Source: Cubamyces lactineus (taxonomy: Eukaryota; Basidiomycota; Agaricomycetes; Polyporales; Polyporaceae). From it: a stretch of DNA of 64,000 bases. Shown in pieces: positions 20,041 to 32,247 of the stretch. The stretch's first letter is position 1; each line of letters begins with the position of its first letter. The notes beneath the pieces are model-generated. The model saw only the letters and a program-made list of their open reading frames with translations. It did no database searches and was not told where the DNA came from. Location of the stretch: assembly GCA_022376465.1 (NCBI GenBank), contig JACDTU010000010.1, positions 682,001-746,000 of the forward strand. The letters are read 5' to 3'. Position numbers and translations under genes: made by a program.

Positions 20041-23000
20041 ATGAGGGTGTTGTGTGTTGCGGAGAAACCCTCGGTCGCGAAGTCAATCACGGCAATATTA
20101 TCGGGCGGCCAGTACAACACGGTAAGGATAGCAATGCACATTTGTGGAGTGTGACTCTCACCTCGTACAGAGGAACACCAGGGACCCCTACGTCAAAAAC
20201 TATTGCTTCGACTATCCTCAGACGAACTCGTTCTTCACCGTCACGTCGGTGAAGGGCCATGTAATGGAGTACGATTTCAACGCTATGTACTCTAAATGGT
20301 CGTCTTGCGACCCCTTTGCCCTCTTTGAGGCCCCTGTCGAATGCAAAGTCAAGAAGGATTCCAGCGCCATTGCAGAGAATCTCAAGAACGAAGCAATGAG
20401 ATCGCAGATGCTCATGATCTGGACGGACTGTGACCGAGAAGGCGAAAACATAGGTGCAGAGATCGCCAAAATTTGCCGCTCCGTCAATGCGAACATTTCA
20501 GTGAAGCGCGCAAGATTCAGTGCTATCATTGCACAGTACGCCTTCTCACTTGATCAGTATAGAGATCCACAGCTGAGCGCTTCCAGGCAAATTCACCACG
20601 CAGCACAACATCCGGTGCAGCTTGACATGGCCCAGGCCAATGCCGTGGAGGCCCGCATATTGCTGGACCTCAGGATTGGATCTGCATTCACTCGCTTCCA
20701 GACGCTGAATTTGCAGAATCGTTACGATGTATTGAAGGAGGTAGTGTCCTATGGTAGCGTGTTGTGTCGCCCTTCGACCTTGCTGTTCTTGCCCTCATAT
20801 TCGCGATAGGACCTTGTCAATTCCCCACATTGGGGTTTGTCGTAGCGCGCTACAACAAAGTCAAGAACTTCAGGCCGGAACCGTTTTGGTACATCCACCT
20901 TTCTCTCACATCCCAGGATGACGACGCAGGTGGCGAAGAAACGGTTTTCACTTGGAAGCGTGGTAACCTCTTTAATTTCACTGCTGCGCTAGGCCTCTAC
21001 GAGGCAGCGCTCACTCATCCGTTGGCTCGTGTCACGAAAGTTTCCGCGAAAGATACGAAGAAATGGTGAGTGCATTGCTATTCCACTGACGATATTGTGA
21101 CGCTGGACTAAGCGCATGCTAGGAAGCCATTGCCGCTTACCACTGTCGACCTACAGAAGGCAGGATCGCGCTTACTGAAGATCTCCCCCAAACGCGTTCT
21201 CGACGTGAGCACGCATTATTTGGGGGATAGCTTGTTCTCATCATTAACCCATGGCAGATTGCTGAAGCCCTCTACCAGCGAGGGTTCTTGTCCTATCCCC
21301 GCACAGAGACCGACGTCTTCGATCCACAGTTCGATTTCATGACGTTGATAGGGAAGCAGACTGCGGATCCTGCATGGGGAGGATTCGCCAGTGGGTATGT
21401 GGCCAAGCTCGGATCGCAGTAGGCGTCGAGTACTCACACAGTGACATTGGATTTATCAAGATTGCAGAACGGAGGGTTCACTCCACCAAGACGAGGCAAA
21501 AAGGATGATCACGCCCATCCTCCTATCCACCCGACCGCACACGTCGCAAACCTAGTCGGAGACGAGAAACGGGTGTACGAGTACATCACACGCCGGTTTC
21601 TCGCCTGTTGCTCAAAAGATGCGCTAGGCTGGCAGACGACCGTCGACGTTCAGTACGGAGCTGAGGAGTTCTATGCTACTGGTATGTGGCTCCGTGACCG
21701 GATTTGCAGGCAAATCGAGACGACGGTGTATAGGTCTCATCATTCGGGAGCGCAACTATTTGGATGTGTTTCCCTATGACAAGTGGTCCGACAAGCAGCT
21801 GCCCCATTTCGAAGAAGGGCAGGCCTTTGTACCAACCGAATTCAGACTGGACGAAGGACAAACCTCGAAACCTGCTCTATTGACAGAGGCTGACTTGGTC
21901 GGTCTCATGGACGAGCACGGCATCGGTATGCTGAGATGAGTGTATGCTGCACGCCGTCAGATGCTCACAACCGTCTGCTCAGGAACCGATGCTACCATCG
22001 CGCAGCATATTCACACTATCATCGACCGTGGGTATGTCATCGAGAGGATGCGGGGTTCTACGAAGTACCTTCTTCCTTCTCCGCTTGGGATAGGCCTGGT
22101 TGAAGGATATGACGCGGTGGGTTTCGAGCAGAGTCTCAGCAAGCCTGAGCTGCGACGCGAAGTGCGTATACATGCCTGCTCATTGCGAACGAACCTTGAC
22201 TCAACGCGCACAGACCGAACGTCGAATGGTCGACATCTGCCAAGGGCAGAAAACCAAAAATCAGGTACTCAACGAAAGTCTAGAGCGCTACCAGGAGATG
22301 TTCGTGAGGATCCGCAGGGAGTTTCAGAAGCTAGCCGAGGTGGGTTATCAGCTCTCCTACAGTTCTACATGCCTATTGACGGTTTCCGGGAACAGGCTGT
22401 TGGGCGACGCATCAACGGCCAGGGGCCTGATCTGGATAATGACCTACTGGGAGTCGATGATGATGGTGACGATGGCGGTGGCGGAGGAGGAGGCGGCGGT
22501 GGTGGGCGAGGAGGGAGAAGAGGGGGGCGCGGAAACCGAGGTGGTTCCGGAGGCACGCGTGGAAGGGGCTCAACGAGAAGCACTGGTACTCGAGGGACAT
22601 CCTCTACCCGCGGTAAGCGTGGACGCGGTCGAGGAGGACCCGCGTCCTCGGGGGCTCCGCCGCCACCACCACCACCACCAGCTGCTCCGGCCCCTGCGGC
22701 ACATGCGCCAAACGACGACGAGCTGCAGTGTAAGTCCATCCAGGCGCTATCCGCCAGCATGCAAATCGTTGATACATTACCCAGATTGGAGCGATGATGC
22801 AACCGCCGCTGCCCCTGCAGCTGCTTCTGCACCCAGACCACCTCCATCAGCCACGGCTAGGAGAGTACCATCTTCGGCGGCATCTGCGATCCCTCAATGC
22901 GACTGCGGTGTTCCAGCTGCAGAGAGGACTGTCACGAAGGATAACGAGAACAAAGGTCGCAAATTCTGGACGTGTTCACAGGGCAGACAATGCCAATTCT

Positions 23001-23919
23001 TCCAATGGACCGACGGGAACCCCGGCTCCTCTTCCTTCGCATCGTCCTCGAACGGCCGTGCAGGCCCTTCACGGGAAGCATTTCCCTCCTCCGCCACGCT
23101 CGTCCCGTCAAAGCGGCCACACAGCGCGATGGGTGGAGAACGACGCTGTCTGTGTGACCTCACTGCAATTTTGCGGGAGTCGCAGTCTGTGAACAGCCAG
23201 GGCCGTAAGTATTGGTCGTGCCCGAATGGCTCGAAGCAAGCGAGGTGCAAATTCTTTGAATGGGCAGATGGCACCGAGGATGTCCCGGTCCCGCCACCGA
23301 AGAGGCCGCTCCCAAGCGGTGCTGGCAATATTAATGGAACACAGAATATGGGAGGCGGCGGCGGCGGCGGCTCAGGTGGCTCAGGTGCATGCTATAGATG
23401 CGGAGAGGAAGGCCACTGGGCAAACTGTAAGTCGCTTCTATTCGGTACATATTAATCTCGCTCACATAATTGTATCAGCATGTCCCAACGGTGCTCAACG
23501 CACGAACAGTTTCAACGGTGGTGGGGCATCCGGAGGTTCCGGTGCCTGCTATAAGTGTGGTCAGGAAGGTCATTACAGCAACGGTGTGTGCACTTAGGAC
23601 GTCAACCTGTCACCTGTGGCTTATACGCCGTTATAGCGTGCCCCAATGGGCGTACCGACCAGGGAGGGACTTCCGGAAACGCCTGCTATAAATGCGGCAA
23701 ACCGGGGCATTTCAGCAATAGTGGGTCCTCTCGTGCGTATAATTCGAGCGCGATACTGACTTGGATATGCTAGATTGCCCGGGGGCAGGGCCGTCGGCAG
23801 GTCCCAGTCGTAGGGGGTCCACGCGGGGAGGCAGGAGAGGCCGTGGTCGCGGTAGCAAGGGAACGACTCGAGGACGTAAGAAGTCGAGTGCTGCGGCGCC
23901 CGATGACGATGACTGGTAG
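20041..23919 (+). CDS. TOP3: DNA topoisomerase III (type IA) with GRF fingers and CCHC knuckles
   Basis: Fifteen exons: 20041-20121, 20171-20535, 20587-20753, 20810-21065, 21123-21204, 21258-21394, 21461-21681, 21734-21925, 21983-22161, 22214-22339, 22396-22729, 22785-23426, 23479-23583, 23637-23720 and 23774-23919; 1038 aa. A Toprim domain begins MRVLCVAEKPSVAKSI and has the metal-binding DCDRE (Asp113, Asp115). The catalytic tyrosine is Tyr330 in GFLSYPRTETD. SYGPCQFPTLGFVV and DEHGIGTDATIAQHI are further family signatures. The tail has a Gly/Arg-rich linker (~620-665), two GRF-type zinc fingers (PQCDCGVPA..., RRCLCDLTA...) and three CCHC knuckles such as CYKCGQEGHYS. It acts with a RecQ helicase and Rmi1 to dissolve double Holliday junctions. 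Length matches animal TOP3A rather than the ~650-aa yeast enzyme. Confidence 0.96.
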
Positions 23920-24367
23920 AGCTTCTGGTTTTGCTGTAAATGTGCGTGGACAGGAACGGGCTCGACATGACTCTGCAGTAGTACACTAAATACCTGGCCT
24001 ACACTATTAGTACTGTATGTGATATCACGGGTTCGGCTCAATTCTCCGATTCGTGTTGATTGTAATGTTATATTGGACACTCGGGGTCTTGTTTACAGGC
24101 TATCCCAAGAACTCGGCATAGCCGTGCTGATAGTCCGTAGGAGGTTGTGTGTCTATATTGGAAGGGCGGTGACGGGAGTCAGTATGTGTGTTGGGACCCC
24201 GGAACCGCTCGCGCTTTCTTCGATGTTTAACTTGACGCGCTGAACGCCTTCGCTCCTGCCCTCGTCGCTCGCGCCGCCATCGCTCGTTCTTACGCCCTTA
24301 CAGGGCTCTCGGACGACATCTTCAGTCTCGACTTGCTCACCTGTACTGTGACTCTGTCTCGACCACC
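23920..24367. other. Intergenic, TOP3 3' flank and RSE1 promoter
   Basis: No gene seen. The last ~130 nt are pyrimidine-rich (TCGCTCCTGCCCTCGTCGCTCG) and probably contain the RSE1 transcription start. Confidence 0.5.
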
Positions 24368-27300
24368 ATGCACTTGTATAATCTCACTCTCCAGCCTCCG
24401 ACGGCTATTACGCATGCGGTCGCGGGCAACTTCTCTGGCTCGCGAACGCAAGAGATCATCGTGTCGCGTGGTACTCGCCTTGAGCTTTTGAGACCAGACG
24501 TGCAAAGCGGAAAGATCTCGACTGTTGTTGCGACCGACGTCTTCGGTTCCATTCGTTCGCTCGCTGCATTCCGCCTGACCGGTGGTACTAAGGGTGCGCC
24601 CTTGTACGTGTTCGTTCGTTCTTGTCATATTCACTTTTCTTCTGTTTCTTAGATTATGCCATACTAGGGTCCGACTCTGGACGCATAGTCATCCTCGAGT
24701 ATGATCCCAAGACGAGCACCTTCGTGAAGGTGCACCAGGAAACGTATGGCAAATCTGGCGCGCGTCGAATCGTCCCGGGGCAATACCTCGCGACCGACCC
24801 CAAGGGACGTAGCGTCATGATCGGAGCGATGGAGAAGGCGAAGCTCGTCTATATTCTGAACAGAGATGCGGCGGCGAACCTCACTATCTCCTCTCCCTTG
24901 GAGGCACACAAAAACAATGCTATCATTCACCATATTGTTGGGCTGGATGTTGGCTTCGAGAACCCAACTTTCGCGGCATTGGAAGTCGACTACTCCGAGT
25001 CTGACCAGGACCCTACCGGAGAGGCATTCAACAACGCTGAGAAGGTGCGTCCTCAATTCAAATATATGTTGCATGCGCTGACAGTTGTGTCGCAGATGCT
25101 CACATATTACGAACTCGACCTTGGGTTGAACCATGTGGTGCGGAAATGGAGTGAACCTACAGACCCTCGGGCAAATCTGTTGGTGCAAGTGCCAGGAGGT
25201 CAACTTGCAACCTCGGACCGCTACGATGGCCCATCCGGTGTCTTGGTGTGTTGCGAAGACCACATCATCTACAGACACATGGATTCCCCTCAACACCGTA
25301 TCCCTATCCCCCGGAGGAAACATCCTCTTGAGGACCCTGAGCGCGGTCTCCTCATTACAGCCGCTGTAATGCACAAGATGAAGGTACGCTCGCCTGTCTC
25401 ACCTCGTTCGAGCATAATGAGACGTGTTCCATTTTGTAGGGCGCGTTTTTCTTCCTTCTTCAAAGCGAGGAAGGCGACCTGTACAAGGTCACGATTGAGC
25501 ACGAGGAGCAGGATGTAAAGGCTGTCAAAATCAAGTACTTTGACACTGTTCCCGTCGCGTCCAGTTTATGCATTCTGAAGTCCGGATTTTTGTTCGTAGC
25601 ATCAGAGTTTGGCAATCAGTACGTCCCACTCTGTCTCGCCATCCGTCATGGACTGACCTCTTCCTTTGTTCAGCTACTTCTACCAGTTCCAGAAGTTAGG
25701 TGATGACGACAATGAGCCGGAATGGAGCTCTGCGGACTACCCTTCAAATGGCATGGCCGACCCGGCCTCGCCCTTGCCCCGTGCATACTTCAGGCCGCGG
25801 GCGCTGGACAACCTGGCATTGGTTGACGAGTTAGAGTCCTTGTGCCCTATCATTGACTCCAAGGTCATGAATCTGTTGCCCAATTCCGACACCCCTCAGA
25901 TCTTCGCAGCATGTGGCCGAGGCGCGCGAAGTACGTTCCGGACATTGCGACACGGTCTCGAAGTCGAGGAAGTTGTCAGCTCCGATCTTCCCGGTATCCC
26001 CAACGCAGTATGGACGACGAAGCTCAAGGAAGATGGTGAGTGTCCACTGATTCTGTACTTCCACCGGCATCTCACTGTTTGCTTCAGATCCATATGACTC
26101 GTATATCATCTTATCCTTCGTGAATGGAACGCTGGTACTGTCCATTGGCGAGACTATCGAAGAGGTGCAGGATACGGGCTTCTTGTCCTCCGCGCCGACG
26201 CTTGCCGTGCAGCAAATTGGTGCAGATGCGTTGCTACAAGTCTATCCACATGGCATTCGCCACGTCCTGGCTGACCGCCGCGTGAACGAGTGGAGGGTGC
26301 CTTCGGGTAGAACCATCGTCTGTGCGACCACAAACAAACGACAAGTAGTTGTCGCGTTGAGCTCCGCTGAGCTCGTGTACTTCGAACTTGACCTCGACGG
26401 GCAGCTCAACGAATACCAGGATAGGAAGGCGATGGGCAGTACTGTTCTCGCACTCAGCGTCGCTGAAGTGCCTGAGGGCCGGCAGCGTACCCCGTACTTG
26501 GTGAGTCTCGATGTTTAGTGTACTAATTCTTTACTGACCAATTGATAGGCTGTAGGTTGCGAGGACCAGACGGTCCGCATCGTGTCGCTCGATCCGGAGA
26601 GCACCCTCGAAACAATTAGTCTTCAAGCTCTCACCGCGCCTCCTTCCGCGATTTGCATCGCCGACATGCTCGATGCTGGCATCAACAAGACTCAGCCGAC
26701 GACGTTCGTTAACATCGGTCTGCAAAATGGTGTCCTCTTGCGTACTGTCCTCGATCCCGTCAACGGCCAGCTCACCGACACTCGCACGCGCTTCTTGGGC
26801 ACCAGACCGATCCGGCTCCTTCGTGTCAACATTCAACACAACCCCGCCATCCTCGCCCTGTCATCACGTCCTTGGCTCAACTACACCTATCAGAACTTCA
26901 TGCACTTCACACCACTCATCTTCGAGAACCTCGACTACGCTTGGAGCTTCTCCGCCGAGCTTTGTACTGAAGGCCTGATCGGCATCTCTGGCAGTGTGCT
27001 CAGGTGAGTCTCCAATCCATTGCATGTTTTCTTCATAAGAATGCAAAGACGACACACTGTACCCAATAATGCGCTCGCCGCGTATGTTGAGACATCTTCA
27101 TATTTACCAATTGTTCCTACTGAGCATTTCTCATCACCTGTTTCCTTGACATGTAAATGATACTGATACATCACCTAGAATCTTTCAAATCCCGAAACTT
27201 GGTACAAAACTCAAGCAGGATTCTATGCCGCTCACCTACACACCGCGGAAATTCATCCCCCATCCTACAAACGGCCTGTTGTACCTCATCGAAGGGGATC

Positions 27301-28720
27301 ACCGCGTGATGAGCGAGGAAGCAGTTTCGAAGAAGCTCCAGGAAATGGTGTGTGGTCAGTCTCATCTCCTACGAGTCGCTGAGGCTGATACCTCTGCCCA
27401 CAAGCGCGAGCGTGGCGAACGCATCGACGAGGAGGTCTTGTCATTAGCTCCCGAATTGTTCGGTCGTCCGAAGGCTCCCGCCGGAACATGGGCGTCATGC
27501 ATCCGCATCATCAATCCTCTGGAGGTACGTCTCTGAGTCTCATGTCCACACGAACGCAAATCACTGATATACTCCACAGTCCAGTACGGTGAATGTCATT
27601 CACTTGGACAACAACGAAGCTGCATTCTCTATCGCGATCGTTCCCTTCGCTGCCCGTGGAAACGAGTTGCACTTAGTCGTAGGCACTGCTCAGGACACAT
27701 TCCTTGCGCCTCGGTCATGTACGAGTGGTTTCCTGAGAACATACCGCTTCGTCAATGACGGCAGGGATCTCGAGTTGCTCCACAAGGTACGTCCCCCGTG
27801 ATCGATGCAATCTCACATCTCTCACGTTCCATGCAGACGGACACGAATGATGTCCCCCTTGCTGTCATGGCCTTCCAAGGGAAACTGGTAGCTGGTGTCG
27901 GAAAGTCTCTGAGGATATACGACATGGGCAAGAAGAAGTTGCTGCGTAAGGTGGAGAATAAAGTGAGTGTTGACCGCTCAGTGTCATAACTTCATGCTGA
28001 CGAGCGACGTTCCAGAGCTTCCCCTCGGCCATTGTCACCCTCAACACTCAAGGATCCCGCATTATTGTTGGTGACATGCAGGAATCGGTCTTCTACGCTG
28101 TCTACAAGCCACCCGAGAACAAGCTCCTCATCTTCGCCGACGATGTACAACCGCGCTGGGTTACTGCAACCACAATGCTCGACTACAACACTGTAGCTGC
28201 CGGCGACCGCTTTGGCAACGTGTTCATCAACCGGCTAGACGCCAAGGTCTCAGACCAAGTGGACGACGATCCCACTGGAGCCGGCATTCTGCATGAGAAG
28301 GGTGTCCTGTTCGGCGCTCCTCACAAGACCTCCATGTTGGCCCACTTCCACGTTGGAGACATCGTGACCTCTCTCCACAAGGTCGCGCTAGTAGCGGGAG
28401 GGCGAGAAGTGATCCTCTACACCGGTCTTCACGGCACCATTGGCATCCTCGTGCCCTTCGTGTCGAAGGAAGACGTGGATCTGCTCACGACGCTGGAGCA
28501 GCATATGCGCACCGAGCAACTCAGTCTTGTCGGCCGAGACCATCTCGCGTGGAGAGGGTACTACGTCCCCGTCAAGGCGGTTGTCGATGGCGACCTATGC
28601 GAGTCGTTCGCCAAGCTGCCAGCGAACAAGCAGAGCACGATCGCGGGCGAGCTAGACCGGACGGTAGGAGAGGTTCTCAAGAAGTTGGAGCAGCTGCGCG
28701 TCACGGCGAGCGGCTTCTAG
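24368..28720 (+). CDS. RSE1: RSE1 / SF3B3, splicing factor 3B subunit 3
   Basis: Eleven exons: 24368-24593, 24653-25044, 25096-25383, 25440-25618, 25674-26035, 26088-26500, 26549-27003, 27179-27524, 27580-27786, 27837-27962 and 28016-28720; 1232 aa (human 1217). Characteristic stretches are [44 protein letters not shown] and the C-terminal [18 protein letters not shown]. It is a three-beta-propeller protein with MMS1-like N-terminal and CPSF_A C-terminal parts. In the nucleus it is the scaffold of the SF3b complex in U2 snRNP and helps engage the branch site. Intron 7 (27004-27178, 175 nt) is longer than the others. The segment after KKLQEM ([16 protein letters not shown]) is read through without an intron and is the least conserved part. 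Confidence 0.97.
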
Positions 28721-29028
28721 GCGGTCATTTCTGTAAAGTGCTGTTCTATCTTGTAATTGTAATATCATCGCTGCCATACCGTCTCAGCATTTCATCTGTA
28801 GGTTGCCGTACGAGCTTTCTACGCCTTGATGTACATTGTATCTGAAACGAAACACATCATATGGCCCCATAAATCCATCGTAGGTGAGTCTAATCTTACT
28901 ACTCGTATATACATAGTCCATTCGCGACATGCTACGGTGATCAATCGTACAGCGGTTCCAGTTCCGTACTTGAACTTCTTGAGCGGCGCCCCATCTCTCG
29001 TGACACCCCAATCCTAACCCTCCGGGCT
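28721..29028. other. Convergent 3' flanks
   Basis: This is the space between the stop of RSE1 (+) and the stop of the minus-strand hypothetical gene. It probably holds both 3' UTRs. No other feature was seen. Confidence 0.5.
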
Positions 29029-30201
29029 TCAAATAGGGCGGCGGTACTGGTGAGCTCGGGCTTGGTGGTATGCTTCCACCTCTGCGAAGGTCCGCCCTAT
29101 ATTCAACGATTGTCTCTCCTCCGCAGTGAGTGGCGTGCTGACGTTGCCGCGCTTTTTGAAGATCAAGATCGCTACGCATCCAGTATACCGCGCACGCAAC
29201 GTCAGACAAGCAAATGCATTTCTTTCCGGGCTGCTGTCGACCTCGGGAGTGAACGTCAGGCCTGGGCGGAGATCATACCCAAGGGCAAGCGCATCGTCCC
29301 ATATCACATGCAGCGCGGAAGCGGGCACATTGCCACCCAGACCTTGCATGGCTGTCCGGGGCGCATATGTGACTACTGTGCCCGCGAGCGACTTGGTGTT
29401 GTCCGGCGTCGGTAGTGCATCCATGGTCCACGTCAGGGTGGTTCTGAACCCGCCGTAACTGGCCGCAATTTGGGGTACGTTGGAAAGCGGTCGGTGGACG
29501 TAGGATGCTCGTGGATTTGCGCCGACCACATGCATATCCCACAATGGGACCTTTTGACCGGGTTGGTGCCCAGGATGACCTGCCACACCTTGTCCACCGA
29601 TCTGGGCAGGGTGAGGCAGGCCGCCGCCATTTGCATGAGGCCCTCCTTGCCAGTATACTGTGGGCTGAGCGAAGGGGACGTTTGAAGGCCGGATTTTCCC
29701 AATGGCGAATGTAGCGTTGCGGCCGGCCATGAGCTCGTAGAAAAGGGGGATCTTCGTCCGGATCTCCTCCCTCTGTTTTGCGGAGAGCTTCATCATGTCC
29801 GACACGCATGGGTTCGGCCTGAAATTGTCCCGCCACACGTCTGGGTTGAAGATATCGGGGCCCACTTCGCCTGTCCACGCGATGGAGATAGAGACGCGGT
29901 CATAGATCCCAAGGAAGGGTGTCGGGTCGTCGACGAACTCTTGCGCTGGGCGTGTTCTCTGTATACCGTGCCAATGCGCATACGGCGGAAGTAGGTGCGT
30001 CCAGCCGTCAGCTCAACCCTTGTGCACACGAGCGCAGCATAACGTTTTACTCACAGTGCCCCATTGCGCTTTTTTGCCGTCGAAATACTTCGGGACCTCT
30101 ATCCCGTCGTACATGTTGTCCGTCAACGGCTTGAACTCGAACGGCCCTGGTGCGTTGATGTCATGCTGAAATCCGGCCCATCCGTACTTTGGGTTCGCCA
30201 T
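29029..30201 (-). CDS. Unrecognised protein, 358 aa
   Basis: Two exons on the minus strand: 30201-30055 (49 codons) and 29958-29029 (309 codons plus stop), with phase-0 splicing over a 96-nt intron. The sequence starts MANPKYGWAGFQHDINAPG and includes PTPFLGIYDRVSISIAWTGE, SYGGFRTTLTWTMDALPTP and LTLRARYTGCVAILIFKKRG. There is no signal peptide, membrane segment or known motif. Trp/Tyr/Pro-rich blocks suggest a folded beta-rich protein. Codon use, a TATA box about 110 nt upstream and the clean intron support a real gene. It appears to be a fungal orphan family; no function is proposed. Confidence 0.8.
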
Positions 30202-30307
30202 GCTGAACTTGCGCTGATGATATGTGGAGTCTTGTAGGGAAGTCGATGTAGGGAAGTTGACGATGTTCTTGCGAGATGCAGACACATACCGCCGTTCTGC
30301 GCTGCTC

Positions 30308-30316
30308 TTATATACC
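30308..30316 (-). promoter_or_regulatory. TATA box of the 358-aa gene
   Basis: On the minus strand the sequence GGTATATAAGAGCAG lies about 110 nt upstream of the ATG at 30201, a canonical TATA(A/T)A(A/G) site. This suggests focused and possibly inducible transcription of the gene. Confidence 0.6.
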
Positions 30317-31186
30317 CACCGGGAGCGGCACACGCGCGAGTGCTCCAGCTCATGCGCGTGAAGCCCCTGACGGCGAGCTGTCAACTTTGCGCGATGCATG
30401 CCGCAGGGAGGGGAGTTTGTGGTCAAAGAGGAGTTGACCCACAGGTGTATACAAGCGCAATGTCAAAGCACGACGCAAAGCGCTGGAGCTGACGGGGGGC
30501 GTGTAACCGCCCGGTGCTAGTGAGCTTGGACCGACTGCTCAATCGCTGGTTCGGGTGCGCCCAAGTCATCGCATCGCTTTGATGTCAAGACATCGCTGGC
30601 AGGATGCGTCGTCGCCTGTCGCATGGACCCGTCAAAAAAGCTCCGCCTTGTGGGGTTAGATACGGACAGATGTGAATGTTCAGACTCACGAAGCAGGGTG
30701 GACGTGTAGGTCCACGCAGGTCCCTGCCGAGGATGCGTTGCTGTGTCGACAAGACCATTCGACATTCAGCATCAATACTGCCCCTAGGGCTGTCTCTCGA
30801 CGCGAATACTGGTTTCGCCGCCGTATACTACTAGTACATCGGAATGATAGTGAATCTTGTAGGTGGCACTCTCATGTCTTCTCGCTGCCTGGCCATAAGA
30901 GATATGTATAACGGCGCCTTCAGGTAGTCACCTGGCGCGCCGAGGCCAACAAGGCCCGTACAAGTGCTCTCTTGGAAGGAAGGGTTGATCCTGAAATCAG
31001 TCGGATTGGGCTCAATGCAAGAAATACATGATGTGCAAGAATACAGAAGTGGTGGGGTTCCTGATCGAATCGAGTCGGGTTGCGGTGGTAATGTTAGATG
31101 TACTATGTAACAAGAAGTCCGTAGTCTCTTCAACTCTGCGAAACCGAAACAAGAAGCGCGAAAGGGCACGAGTAGCATGACCGTGC
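30317..31186. other. Intergenic
   Basis: This is the upstream region of the 358-aa gene and the 3' flank of the next minus-strand gene. Short open frames occur but none is supported by motifs or codon use. Confidence 0.5.
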
Positions 31187-32247
31187 TCAGTCGAACGGCA
31201 GGCCCATGTCATCGAGCTCGACCATCCCCAACCGCTCTCGCTCAGCCTCGGACAGGCCTTCGCGAGAGTACTGGTCCTGGACACGCTTGGCGACGACGGT
31301 GATGTAGGTCTGCCTCTTCCGCGCAAACACTCTCTTCCTCCGCACTGCGCGGTGCGACGCCCACTCCTCCTCCGCCTCATCGTCGTCCATCGCCTCCGAG
31401 TTATCGACACCGTCGTCATCGTCCCACCCTGTCGGGCGGAGCTCGACGACGGCGAAGGGGTGCCCGCGGTCGTCGCGGATGTGAGAGAAAGAGAGGGTGT
31501 GCCCGCGCGCGGCGGTGAGGTCCATGCCCTCGAAGCGGAACCCGAGCCGCGGGAAGGACGGGTCCCAGTCGAAGCGCCAGAAGCTCCGGGCGTGGTCGGT
31601 GCGCGACGACGAGGCAGCGGTAGAAAGCGAGGACGAGGAGGCGGACGAGCGGGACTGCAGCGGCGGGACGAAGCTTAGGCTCGAGGTGAAGCTCGGGGTC
31701 AAAGGCGATGGCGTGGGCGAGGGCGAGGAAGAAAGGAGGGACGAGGTGGATTGGCCAGAAGGGCCACCGACGCCGAGGGATGAGGACGACTCGGAGGTGA
31801 GCATGGGCCGCGGCGACGGCTTGAGCGTCGACGCGGTCCGGTTCGTGCCAATGAAGGAGTCGCAGAGGCGGAGGACGACGCTCGAGGCGGGCGCGGGCTC
31901 CTTGGGCCAAGCGTGCGCGTGCTGCGGCCGCCTGAGGGTGAGGAGCCCGTCGGACGGGTCGCGGTCGGGGCCGGGGCTGGCGAAGAGGACGTCGCGTGGG
32001 TCGTAGTTGGACTCGGAGTCCCAGACGATGCGGTAGGTGCCGAGGAACGGCTCGAGGGAGCTAGCAGCGCACCGGATGCTCTGTAGCAGGCCGGTCAGCG
32101 GTCAGGATGAGCACTAGGCTGGATGTGGGAGGTCGCACTGACCATGATGTCGAGGATTCTTTCTTTATCGATGGTGTTCTTGGTCGAGCGGGTATTTTTG
32201 CGTGCACGCACGGGTCGAGGACCTGCGAGTGAGTACTGGGTCATCAT
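31187..32247 (-). CDS. Unrecognised protein, 332 aa, Ser-rich middle and acidic C-terminal part
   Basis: Two exons on the minus strand: 32247-32143 (35 codons) and 32080-31187, with a 62-nt phase-0 intron. A second ATG three nucleotides in is also possible. The N-terminus is basic (PVRARKNTRSTKNTIDKERI). A conserved-looking block (FLGTYRIVWDSESNYDPRDV) is followed by HAWPKEPAPASSVVLRLCDS, a Ser-rich linker, then FWRFDWDPSFPRLGFRFEGM and an acidic tract (GWDDDDGVDNSEAMDDDEAE), ending in a basic helix and DDMGLPFD. No known domain was recognised. Good codon use and a consensus intron support the model. Function unknown. Confidence 0.75.

Noticed and set aside
20754..20809. Donor GTGTTG at 20759 for TOP3 exon 3
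   Set aside because: Wrong phase; the donor GTAGCG at 20754 restores the family motif SYGPCQFPTLGFVV.
22100..23455. 451-codon + strand frame overlapping TOP3
   Set aside because: It shares the correct TOP3 frame only in exon 12 and passes through introns and an alternative frame upstream; the spliced TOP3 model explains the conserved parts.
31416..31910. Arg/Leu/Pro-rich minus-strand frame overlapping the 332-aa gene
   Set aside because: Shifted frame of the same exon; the chosen frame continues across a consensus intron into a starting ATG.
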